A DNA stretch of 37,151 nucleotides from Chloroflexota bacterium (GTDB taxonomy: Bacteria; Chloroflexota; Anaerolineae; J036; Brachytrichaceae), in NCBI GenBank assembly GCA_023382055.1, contig JAMCQN010000109.1, positions 1 through 37,151 of the forward strand. The letters run 5' to 3'. Positions 25,301 to 31,893 of this stretch are shown here, one piece after another. Within the stretch, counting starts at the first letter, position 1, and every line of letters starts with the position of its first letter. The notes beneath the pieces are model-generated. The model saw only the letters and a program-made list of their open reading frames with translations, made no database searches and was not told the origin of the DNA. Position numbers and translations under genes: made by a program.

Positions 25301-25364
25301 CGGCGTTGACTTCGATGTAACGCCATTCCAGATCGTCACGTTGAAGCTGGCGACTGGCAAGTAA
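22314..25364 (+). CDS. GH38 alpha-mannosidase, long form
   Basis: Cytoplasmic enzyme of 1016 residues with the classical layout. An N-terminal beta-sandwich (about 1-235) precedes the GH38 catalytic barrel with zinc ligands H249 and D251 (GHAHIDTAWLWP) and nucleophile D361 (FWNPDVFGYSGALP). A NQFHDIIPGSSI motif and C-terminal beta domains follow. This matches family 38 class II mannosidases such as bacterial and yeast vacuolar-type enzymes. It presumably frees mannose from imported or intracellular mannosides. The start is supported by AAGGAT upstream. No signal peptide is present. Confidence 0.92.
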   Translation: MLKHLDITRQRLQNFASESNLLGRIFPQRAPVKLTVYSAPDRITYSEALKGSYRPANIGEQFGPIWSTHWFKVEIDIPADWKGKEVYLLWDSSSEACVWQDGEPMQGLTGSSSGWAASAARPAYRLAKEAKGGEHLSLHVEVACNNLFGVSGDSQPTRIGLLRRAEICVLDREAWDLLWDFVTVADMATYLPASTPRGGQALYAANSMVNTCDLDDRSTWPAARAIAAGYLAARNGDGQHNLSAVGHAHIDTAWLWPLAETQRKCVRTFASAVLYMEDYPDYIFACSQAQQYEWIKTLHPRLWNKIKARVQEKRFVPTGGAWVEPDCNIPSGESLVRQFLFGQRFFRAEFGITCTEFWNPDVFGYSGALPQIMRGAGIKHFLTQKLSWNQMNKPTSSTFIWEGIDGSQVLTHFPPSDTYNAVVTVQEALFNVSNFKDHDRANESYLLFGYGDGGGGPTVEMLERLKRMDDVDGLPRMKSRSPSDFFQRCEADIKDPLKWVGELYFELHRGTYTTQARNKLGNRRSELLLRDVEYLAAIGNATFGRPYPREEINRLWKLVLLNQFHDIIPGSSITEVYRDSEKHYADILASGAALRDSTIAPMVSAKPTGAVVALNTLSSPRTEVVELPDGVAGAQVSADGRALGVISAPAMGYSVAAPGSIDTPVTVTETDTSITLENSYVSAVFNRAGRLVSLFDKNARREAVARNAQANAFILFDDEPNNWEAWDMDVFHLEKKYSVGAAKTFRVIERGPARAAIEATYDIGAQSSLKQVISLTAVSARLDFANEVEWQERHKFLKVEFPLDIRAQEATYEIQFGHLRRPTHFNTTWDVARFEVSAHRWADLSEPDFGVALLNDCKYGYATHGNVMRLSLLRSPKSPDPVADMGHHTFRYALLPHAGDFREAGVIEEGYRFNAPLIVRSTTAQSGSMSFFGVSSSNVIIDTVKKAEDSEALIVRLYEAHGKRGTVRLTSTLPVRSAARCNLLEEDDAPLTWSNGGVDFDVTPFQIVTLKLATGK

Positions 25365-25379
25365 CGGATTCTGCATGGC

Positions 25380-25419
25380 GAGTAGCGCGTTCCTGGCTGC
25401 GACCTGGAACGCGCTACTC
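25380..25419. repeat. Perfect palindrome between the GH38 gene and mtnA
   Basis: Arms GAGTAGCGCGTTCC (25380-25393) and its reverse complement (25406-25419) with a 12-nt loop, 16 nt past the GH38 stop. No T-run follows. It fills most of the 75-nt gap and may act as a 3'-end stabiliser or be a dispersed repeat; its core resembles 13284-13305. Confidence 0.75.
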
Positions 25420-25439
25420 ATTCATATGAGGTAAAGCGA

Positions 25440-26519
25440 TTGGACATCTCACCAGCGAAGACAATTGAGTGGGTGGGCGGTTCGGGCGGCGCGGCGCGCA
25501 TCATCGACCAGACGCTTCTGCCGAATGACTACAAGCATCTGGATATCAATGATGTCGCCGCGATGTGGGAGGCCATCAAGGTTCTGCGGGTACGCGGCGC
25601 GCCTGCCATTGGGATCGCGGCGGCTTTCGGGCTCTACCTGGCGGTGCGCGATTCGGAGGCGGCTGATTATAGCGCTTTCGCAGCACAGGTGAACGAAGCC
25701 GCTGAATACCTGGCTTCCTCACGCCCGACCGCAGTCAACCTGTTCTGGGCATTGAGACGCATCCAGAAACTCGTCGCCGACAACAGCAGCCTGCCGGTGC
25801 CGGGGATCAAGGCGCTGATGCTGTCCGAGGCCATCGCCATGATCGACGAGGACAACGCCGTGTGCCGCGCCATCGGCAAGAACGGCGCGGCGCTGCTGGC
25901 AGCGCGGGCGAATCAGGCGACTTGCAATATACTCACCCACTGCAATGCCGGCGGCCTGGCCACGGCGCAGTGGGGCACAGCACTCGCGCCCGTGTACGTG
26001 GCGGCGGAACAGGGCAGATCGATCCATGTATTTGCCGACGAGACGCGCCCGCTACTGCAGGGCGCGCGCCTGACGGCGTGGGAGTTGCAACAGGCCGGCA
26101 TCCCGGTGACGCTGATCACCGACAACATGGCGGCAACCGTGATGGCGCAAGGCAAAGTGGATGCAGTGATCGTCGGCGCCGACCGCGTCGCAGCCAATGG
26201 CGATGTCGCCAATAAGATCGGCACATTCGGCGTCGCTATCCTGGCGAAAGAGTTCGGCATTCCCTTTTACGTGGCGGCGCCCCTGTCATCCATCGACATG
26301 AACCTGGCCTCCGGTGAACTGATCCCGATCGAGCAGCGCAAAGCGGAGGAAGTCACACAGGGCTTTGGCAGGCTCACCGCGCCAACCGGCATCCAGGTCT
26401 ATAATCCCGCCTTCGACGTCACACCGCACCGGTACATCACAGCGCTGATCACCGAGAAAGGCGTAATCAGGCCGCCCTTCGATCAAACCCTGATGCAACT
26501 ATTCCAAACTCAGGCTTGA
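25440..26519 (+). CDS. mtnA: S-methyl-5-thioribose-1-phosphate isomerase
   Basis: Cytoplasmic enzyme of 359 residues converting methylthioribose-1-phosphate to methylthioribulose-1-phosphate in methionine salvage. Signatures are RVRGAPAIGIAAAFGLYLAV near 49-68, THCNAGGLAT with the catalytic Cys, and VGADRVAANGDVANKIGT with the catalytic Asp. These distinguish MtnA from eIF2B-type relatives, and the length is normal. The start is TTG at 25440 with GAGG about 8 nt upstream. The stop overlaps a possible TTG start of the next gene. No other methionine-salvage gene is in the window. Confidence 0.93.
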   Translation: MDISPAKTIEWVGGSGGAARIIDQTLLPNDYKHLDINDVAAMWEAIKVLRVRGAPAIGIAAAFGLYLAVRDSEAADYSAFAAQVNEAAEYLASSRPTAVNLFWALRRIQKLVADNSSLPVPGIKALMLSEAIAMIDEDNAVCRAIGKNGAALLAARANQATCNILTHCNAGGLATAQWGTALAPVYVAAEQGRSIHVFADETRPLLQGARLTAWELQQAGIPVTLITDNMAATVMAQGKVDAVIVGADRVAANGDVANKIGTFGVAILAKEFGIPFYVAAPLSSIDMNLASGELIPIEQRKAEEVTQGFGRLTAPTGIQVYNPAFDVTPHRYITALITEKGVIRPPFDQTLMQLFQTQA

Positions 26520-26527
26520 GCCAACCC

Positions 26528-27352
26528 ATGACTATTAGCTACCCGATCCTGAACTCGACAGAACAGGCGGTGTCATTCACCTGCCAGAACCAGACACTGT
26601 GGGGGATGCTCCATCTGCCGGATTCACCCGGCCCCAACCCGGCCATCCTGATGCTGCACGGCTTCACCGGCGATAAGACCGGATCGCACCGCCTGTTCGT
26701 CCATGCGGCGCGCGCATTCGCCGCGCGCGGCATCGCGTCGTTGCGCTTCGATATGCGCGGCAGCGGCGATAGCGAAGGCGAGTTCCAGGACATCACGGTC
26801 GCGGGTGAAATCGACGACGCACAGGCCGCTCTGGACTGGCTGACGGCGCGTCGCGATATCGACAGCGCGCGTGTGGGCATGCTTGGCCTCAGCCTGGGCG
26901 GGATCATCGAAAGCCTGCTGGCCGGGCGCAATCCCAGCCGGTTGCGCGGACTGGCATACTGGGCAGCCGCCGCCAATAGCGATGTCTTCATGCACATGGC
27001 CCAGCGCACCTCGGAGCGAAGCGGACAAAGCACCAGTTCACTGATGGACTCGCTGATGAGCAACGGCTATATCATGTTGTGGGGCTACCCGGTTGGCCTG
27101 CCGCTGATCCAGACCTTCTTCCAACAGGAGCCGCTGGAGGAACTCAAAAACTACACCGGCAAGGCGATTGTGATCCATAGCACCGGCGACCCGACGGTTC
27201 CGGTCAGCCAGGCCGATGTGTATGCGGAACACTTCGGCGCGCGCGCCAGCATTCACAAGATCGATGATAACACCCATACTTTCGAGAACCCGCTGGTAGA
27301 AAGACAGATAATTGAACTGACCCTGGAATGGTTTACGAAAATTCACCATTAA
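26528..27352 (+). CDS. Alpha/beta hydrolase (serine esterase-like)
   Basis: Soluble hydrolase of 274 residues. The oxyanion region is LMLHGFTGDKTGSHR, the nucleophile elbow is GLSLGG, the acid is in STGDPTVPVSQA, and the catalytic His is in DDNTHTF. RFDMRGSGDSEGEF is typical of dienelactone-hydrolase and feruloyl/cinnamoyl-esterase-like enzymes. The substrate is unknown; an acyl or feruloyl ester would fit the neighbouring glycosidases (inference). A TTG at 26516 overlaps the mtnA stop and would add four residues; ATG at 26528 is preferred. Likely co-transcribed with mtnA. Confidence 0.85.
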   Translation: MTISYPILNSTEQAVSFTCQNQTLWGMLHLPDSPGPNPAILMLHGFTGDKTGSHRLFVHAARAFAARGIASLRFDMRGSGDSEGEFQDITVAGEIDDAQAALDWLTARRDIDSARVGMLGLSLGGIIESLLAGRNPSRLRGLAYWAAAANSDVFMHMAQRTSERSGQSTSSLMDSLMSNGYIMLWGYPVGLPLIQTFFQQEPLEELKNYTGKAIVIHSTGDPTVPVSQADVYAEHFGARASIHKIDDNTHTFENPLVERQIIELTLEWFTKIHH

Positions 27353-27521
27353 CCTGTTAAAATAGAGGGTCGGTAATCAGTAGAATAACTTCTAGCGCAG
27401 GAATGCGTCACAACGACCGGGCAATCATCATACCGAATGGTTGCGCGCCGGCATGACGCGACGCCCACGATGCAGCCACACCCACTATTCCGGCGTGGTA
27501 GTTTGTGCGCAACCTTCCTGC

Positions 27522-27550
27522 TTGTATCGGTTTATCGGATTGGATATATA
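27522..27550 (+). promoter_or_regulatory. Candidate promoter of typA
   Basis: TTGTAT (27522-27527) and TATATA (27545-27550) are 17 bp apart. The -10 ends 8 nt before ATG 27559, which would give a leaderless or near-leaderless mRNA, although GAGAAAG could serve as a weak ribosome-binding site if transcription starts earlier. The rest of the 206-nt gap after the hydrolase shows nothing else I recognise. Confidence 0.35.
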
Positions 27551-27558
27551 GAGAAAGT

Positions 27559-29409
27559 ATGATCACAGAACGGAAGGACATCAGAAATATCGCGATTATT
27601 GCGCACGTCGATCATGGCAAGACCACCTTGGTGGATGGCATGCTGAAACAGGCGCATGTGTTTCGCGACAACCAGGTCGTCATGGAACGCGTCATGGACT
27701 CGAATGACCTGGAGCGCGAGCGCGGTATCACCATCCTGGCGAAAAACACGGCGGTGATCTATAAGGGCATCAAGATCAATATCGTAGACACGCCCGGCCA
27801 CGCCGATTTCGGCGGCGAGGTGGAACGCGTTTTGAATATGGTTGACGGCGTATTGCTGCTGGTCGACGCGGTGGACGGCCCGATGCCTCAGACGCGCTTT
27901 GTGCTGCGCAAGGCGCTGGAACTGGGTCATAAAGCCATCGTGGTCATCAATAAGGTAGACCGCCCCAATGCGCGCCCGGAATGGGTCGCCAACGCCACAT
28001 TCGACCTGTTCATCGAACTGGGCGCCACCGATCAGCAGGCTGAGTTCCCGATCATTTACACTAACGCGATCACCGCGCAGGCCGCGTTCCCCGGCCGGCC
28101 GCTCACACCCGATCTGCAACCGCTGTTCGACACCATCCTGCAATACATCCCCGGCCCGCCGGTGGATATGGAAGGTCCGTCACAGTTGCTGGTCACATCG
28201 CTGGCATACGATGATTACAAGGGGCGCATTGCGATCGGACGGCTGTTCGCCGGGCGGTTGAACAAATCGCAGGACGTGATGCGCATCGACACTCATGGTG
28301 AGATGTTCAAGGGCAAACTCACCGGCGTGTACACGCATATGGGATTGGAACGCATCGAAGCCCAGACGGTCGAAGCCGGCGACATCATTGCCGTCACCGG
28401 TCTGCCGGAGATTTTCATCGGCGAGACTATCGCCGACGCACTCGATCCGAAGGCGCTGCCCCCCATTCGTGTCGAAGAACCCACGGTACGCATGACATTC
28501 GGCGTCAACACCAGCCCGTTCACCGGCAAGGAAGGCACATGGAGCACCTCGCGCAAGCTGCGCGAGCGGCTGTATAAGGAACTGGAACACAACGTCTCGC
28601 TGCGCGTGCAGGACGGCTCCAGCGCCGATACCTTCATCGTCAGCGGACGCGGCGAATTGCACCTGATCGTGCTGATCGAGACGATGCGCCGCGAAGGCTA
28701 CGAATTCCAGGTCGGCAAACCCGAAGTCATTTTCAAGACCGACCCGAAAACGGGCAAACAACTGGAGCCATACGAGGAAGTGTTCCTCGAAGTGCCGGAG
28801 GATTACCTGGGTGTGATGGTGGAGATGCTCGGCACGCGCCAGGGCCAGATGCTGGATATGCAGCACGGCGACAACAATATCGTCACGCTCAAGTACAAAA
28901 TCCCGACGCGCGGCATGATCGGTTTGCGCGGCGAAGCGATGACGGCCACGCGCGGCATGGCGATCATGCACGCGCTGTTCTTCGGCTACGAGCCGATGGC
29001 CGGGCCGATCCGCCAGCGCGAGCGCGGCTCGCTGATTGCATTCGAGGATGGCATGGCCGTCACCTACGGACTGCGCAACGCCTGGGAGCGCGGCACGCTC
29101 TTTATCGAGGCGATGACGCCGGTGTATGAGGGCATGGTTGTGGGCGAGCATCAACGGCCTGAGGACCTGGAAGTGAATGTCGCCAAGACCAAGCACCTGA
29201 CCAACTTCCGCATGCGCGCCGTCGATGTGGACACCACCCGCCTGCCGTCCATACGCAGGCTGTCACTCGACGACTGCGTCGAGTTCATCAACGACGACGA
29301 GTTGGTCGAAGTGACGCCGCTCAGCATCCGCATCCGCAAGAAAGTCCTGCGCAAGGACGATCGCTATAAGAACATGAACAAGTCAGCCAGAGAGATATTG
29401 CAGGCATAA
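27559..29409 (+). CDS. typA: Ribosome-associated GTPase TypA/BipA
   Basis: Translational GTPase of 616 residues from ATG 27559 ([10 protein letters not shown]). G1 is [11 protein letters not shown]2/switch I is [15 protein letters not shown]3 is [15 protein letters not shown] and G4 is [10 protein letters not shown]. They are followed by EF-G-like domains II and III, the TypA-specific middle with [20 protein letters not shown], and the C-terminal domain with [13 protein letters not shown]. It acts on the ribosome in 50S assembly and stress adaptation. An in-frame GTG at 27505 would add 18 residues with no family match. A tRNA-Gly gene follows 28 nt later. Confidence 0.95.
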   Translation: MITERKDIRNIAIIAHVDHGKTTLVDGMLKQAHVFRDNQVVMERVMDSNDLERERGITILAKNTAVIYKGIKINIVDTPGHADFGGEVERVLNMVDGVLLLVDAVDGPMPQTRFVLRKALELGHKAIVVINKVDRPNARPEWVANATFDLFIELGATDQQAEFPIIYTNAITAQAAFPGRPLTPDLQPLFDTILQYIPGPPVDMEGPSQLLVTSLAYDDYKGRIAIGRLFAGRLNKSQDVMRIDTHGEMFKGKLTGVYTHMGLERIEAQTVEAGDIIAVTGLPEIFIGETIADALDPKALPPIRVEEPTVRMTFGVNTSPFTGKEGTWSTSRKLRERLYKELEHNVSLRVQDGSSADTFIVSGRGELHLIVLIETMRREGYEFQVGKPEVIFKTDPKTGKQLEPYEEVFLEVPEDYLGVMVEMLGTRQGQMLDMQHGDNNIVTLKYKIPTRGMIGLRGEAMTATRGMAIMHALFFGYEPMAGPIRQRERGSLIAFEDGMAVTYGLRNAWERGTLFIEAMTPVYEGMVVGEHQRPEDLEVNVAKTKHLTNFRMRAVDVDTTRLPSIRRLSLDDCVEFINDDELVEVTPLSIRIRKKVLRKDDRYKNMNKSAREILQA

Positions 29410-29437
29410 ATGGTAAAATCCTGACTGCAACAGTGTC

Positions 29438-29509
29438 GCGGGTGTAGCTGAGTGGTACAGCGTCTGCCTTCCAAGCAGAAGATCGCGGGTCCGAATCCCG
29501 TCGCCCGCT
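29438..29509 (+). tRNA. tRNA-Gly (anticodon TCC) with an unusual T-loop
   Basis: A 72-nt cloverleaf: acceptor GCGGGTG pairs with CGCCCGC, D-arm GCTG/CAGC with loop AGTGGTA, anticodon arm TCTGC/GCAGA with loop CTTCCAA, 5-nt variable loop, T-stem GCGGG/CCCGT. Discriminator T; CCA is not encoded. The T-loop reads TCCGAAT instead of the near-universal TTCGAAT, putting C at position 55. A TAAAAT -10-like sequence lies at 29414-29419. A small hairpin (CTCTCTT/AAGAGAG) follows directly. Confidence 0.93.
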
Positions 29510-29578
29510 CTCTTCAAGAGAGATTAGAGAATGGAGATTAGAGATTTCAGGCGCGCGATCAAGCACAATCTCCGATTA

Positions 29579-29648
29579 CCAATCTTCTATACCAAATCTC
29601 CAATCTCTAATCTCCAATCTCCAATCTCCAATTACTAATCTCCAATTC
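29579..29648 (-). repeat. Heptanucleotide array before leuB
   Basis: About ten imperfect 7-nt units of consensus CCAATCT on the plus strand (AGATTGG on the minus) fill the region to 6 nt before the leuB ATG. A shorter stretch in the opposite orientation (29521-29546) precedes it, so the leader can fold on itself. No Shine-Dalgarno sequence remains for leuB. Confidence 0.85.
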
Positions 29649-29654
29649 TCGACC

Positions 29655-30749
29655 ATGAACCTTAAAATCACTGTTCTTGCCGGAGACGGCATCGGCCCGG
29701 AGGTCACCACGCAGGGCGTCCGCGTGCTGCAGGCACTCGCGACGAAGTACGGGCATACCGTGAAACTGGATGACGCGCTGCTGGGCGGTTGCGCCATCGA
29801 CGCGACGGGCGAAGCGCTGCCCGCTGAAACAACCGTCAAATGCGCCGCCGCCGATGCGGTGTTACTCGGCGCGGTGGGCGGGCCGAAATGGAGCGACCCC
29901 AGGGCGAAGGTCCGTCCCGAGCAGGGCCTGCTGGGCATCCGCAAGGCGCTTGGCCTGTTCGCTAACCTGCGCCCCGTGAAGGTCTACGACGCGCTGATCG
30001 GCGCTTCCACGCTCAAGCCGGAGGTCGTGCGCGGGGTGGATATGCTGATCGTGCGCGAACTGACCGGCGGCGCTTATTTCGGCGTGCCGCAGGGCAAGTC
30101 CGGCGAGCGCCCCAATCGGCAGGCGGTGGACACCACCCCATACAGCGAAGCGGAGATCGCGCGGCTGATGCGCATGGCGTTCGAACTGGCGCGCGGCCGG
30201 CGCAGTAAAGTGACGTCGGTGGATAAAGCGAATGTGCTGGCAACATCGCGCCTGTGGCGTGAAGTCGCGCACGAAGTCGCCGCCGAATATCCCGACGTGC
30301 AGATTGAGGACGTGCTGGTGGATGCCTGCTCGATGTACCTGATCCGCACCCCGACCAGCTACGACGTGATCGCCACGGAGAACCTGTTCGGCGACATCCT
30401 GAGCGACGAAGCCGCCATGCTGGCCGGTTCGATGGGTATGCTGCCAAGCGCGTCGCTGGGCGAATATATCAACCGGCACGGTTTCCGGCGCGGGCTGTAC
30501 GAACCGATCCACGGAAGCGCGCCCGACATCGCCGGCAAAGGCATCGCCAACCCGCTGGCGACCATCCTCAGTTGCGCGCTGATGCTGCGCTGGTCGTTCG
30601 GTCTGACTGCCGAAGCGGACGCCATCGAGCGCGCCGTTGAACGCGCCCTGAGCGACGGCTTGCGCTGCAAAGACATCGCTTCGGCGGGAATAACGGTGCT
30701 GGGCACGCAGGAGATGGGCACGGCGGTGGTGGAAAGATTGGAGAATTGA
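29655..30749 (+). CDS. leuB: 3-isopropylmalate dehydrogenase
   Basis: Leucine-biosynthesis enzyme of 364 residues; oxidises 3-isopropylmalate with NAD+. Family features are the N-terminal [11 protein letters not shown], the substrate-binding [11 protein letters not shown], the catalytic Lys region [15 protein letters not shown], then [31 protein letters not shown] and the C-terminal [15 protein letters not shown]. The length is normal. The start ATG is preceded only by heptamer repeats, so initiation must be by another mechanism or depend on upstream folding. Its last codons (ERLEN, stop) are made of the downstream heptamer array. ilvE follows on the same strand after 182 nt. Confidence 0.95.
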   Translation: MNLKITVLAGDGIGPEVTTQGVRVLQALATKYGHTVKLDDALLGGCAIDATGEALPAETTVKCAAADAVLLGAVGGPKWSDPRAKVRPEQGLLGIRKALGLFANLRPVKVYDALIGASTLKPEVVRGVDMLIVRELTGGAYFGVPQGKSGERPNRQAVDTTPYSEAEIARLMRMAFELARGRRSKVTSVDKANVLATSRLWREVAHEVAAEYPDVQIEDVLVDACSMYLIRTPTSYDVIATENLFGDILSDEAAMLAGSMGMLPSASLGEYINRHGFRRGLYEPIHGSAPDIAGKGIANPLATILSCALMLRWSFGLTAEADAIERAVERALSDGLRCKDIASAGITVLGTQEMGTAVVERLEN

Positions 30750-30825
30750 GATTGGGGATTGGAGATTAGAGATTGGAGATTGGAGATTGGGGATTGGGGA
30801 TTAGAGATTGGAGATTGGAGATTGG
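30735..30825 (+). repeat. Heptanucleotide array after leuB
   Basis: Thirteen head-to-tail 7-nt units (consensus AGATTGG, with GGATTGG, AGATTAG and AGAATTG variants). The first two units encode the end of LeuB and its stop codon lies in the array. The orientation is opposite to the array before leuB, so the two are complementary in one mRNA. Confidence 0.9.
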
Positions 30826-30931
30826 ATCGGCGGTATTGATTGGGAACGGAAGATAGAATTAGAGTGGTGGGGAGACTTTGGCTGATAATCGCCGATATCA
30901 AATCGCAAATCTCCTCTGATAAGGAATAAAC

Positions 30932-31849
30932 ATGGCTAACGCTAAATACATTTGGATGGACGGCAAGCTGGTTGAATGGGCGAATGCAACGGTGCACGTG
31001 CAGACGCACGCGCTGCATTACGGCAGCAGCGTCTTTGAAGGCGTGCGCGCTTACGCCTCTCCGGACGGACCGAAGATTCTGTTCCTGCACGAGCACATGC
31101 GCCGGTTGTATGCCTCAGCCAAGATGTATCGCATGGAGATCCCCTACACCCCTGCCGAATTCACCGAAGCGGTGAAGCAGGTCGTGCGTGAAAATCAACA
31201 CGACTCCTGCTACATTCGCCCGCTGGTTTTCCGCGGCGATGAGACGCTGGGCGTCAACCCGCGCCGCTGCAGCGTACATGCCACTATCATGACCATGGTG
31301 TGGGGCGCATACCTGGGGCCGGAGGCGATTGAGAGCGGCGTCGATGTGGGCGTTTCTTCCTGGCGGCGCACGGTTCCCGGCGTCGGCATGTCGATGGGCA
31401 AGATCGGCGGCCAGTACGTCAACTCGCAGATGATGGTGATGGAAGCGCTGGATCACGGCTATACCGAAGCCATCGCGCTGGACATGCAGGGTTACGTCAG
31501 CGAAGGCAGCGGCGAGAATGTTTTCGTCGTCTCGAACGGCATCATCTACACCCCGCCCATGGCAGCCTCAATCCTGCTGGGTATCACGCGCGCCGGGGTT
31601 GTCCAGTTGGCGCGCAATCTGGGATACGAGGTGCGGGAACAGGCTATGCCGCGCGAGTTCCTCTATATCGCCGACGAGATTTTCTTCACCGGCACAGCCG
31701 CAGAGGTCACACCGATCCGCAGCGTGGACAAGGTCAAAATCGGCAGCGGTTCGCGCGGGCCGATCACCAAGAGCATCCAGCAGGCATTCTTCGATATTGT
31801 GAACAGCCGCGACGCCGACCAGTGGGGATGGCTGAGCCCCGTCAAGTAG
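30932..31849 (+). CDS. ilvE: Branched-chain amino acid aminotransferase
   Basis: PLP fold-type IV transaminase of 305 residues for the last step of valine, isoleucine and leucine synthesis. Seen are the N-terminal THALHYGSSVFEGVRAY, YIRPLVFRGDETLGVNP, the PLP Lys in GKIGGQYVNSQM, EAIALDMQGYVSEGSGENVFV and FFTGTAAEVTPIRSVD. AAGGA precedes ATG 30932 at normal spacing. It ends in TAG, showing that TAG is an ordinary stop here. It is linked to leuB by pathway and strand. Confidence 0.95.
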   Translation: MANAKYIWMDGKLVEWANATVHVQTHALHYGSSVFEGVRAYASPDGPKILFLHEHMRRLYASAKMYRMEIPYTPAEFTEAVKQVVRENQHDSCYIRPLVFRGDETLGVNPRRCSVHATIMTMVWGAYLGPEAIESGVDVGVSSWRRTVPGVGMSMGKIGGQYVNSQMMVMEALDHGYTEAIALDMQGYVSEGSGENVFVVSNGIIYTPPMAASILLGITRAGVVQLARNLGYEVREQAMPREFLYIADEIFFTGTAAEVTPIRSVDKVKIGSGSRGPITKSIQQAFFDIVNSRDADQWGWLSPVK

Positions 31850-31856
31850 CGCCGAT

Positions 31857-31893
31857 GCAGTAGCACTCCAGCAGGCGCCGGGGGTGCTACTGC
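31857..31893. repeat. Hairpin between convergent ilvE and the transglycosylase gene
   Basis: A 10-bp perfect stem (GCAGTAGCAC at 31857-31866 with 31884-31893) and 17-nt loop fill the 44-nt convergent gap. There is no T-run on either strand, so it could be a weak two-way terminator or another palindromic repeat. Confidence 0.65.

Noticed and set aside
25380..25419. Rho-independent terminator after the long GH38 gene
   Set aside because: The stem is perfect but no T-run follows on the plus strand, and the minus strand has no gene to end there. It is listed as a repeat.
25440..26519. eIF2B-like or ribose-1,5-bisphosphate isomerase
   Set aside because: The HCNAGGLAT and GADRVAANGDVANKIGT motifs and the length fit MtnA.
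28180..29196. 338-codon minus-strand frame
   Set aside because: Antisense to typA; His/Asp/Arg-rich shadow frame.
29521..30825. CRISPR array
   Set aside because: The units are 7-nt tandem repeats without spacers, and no cas genes are present.
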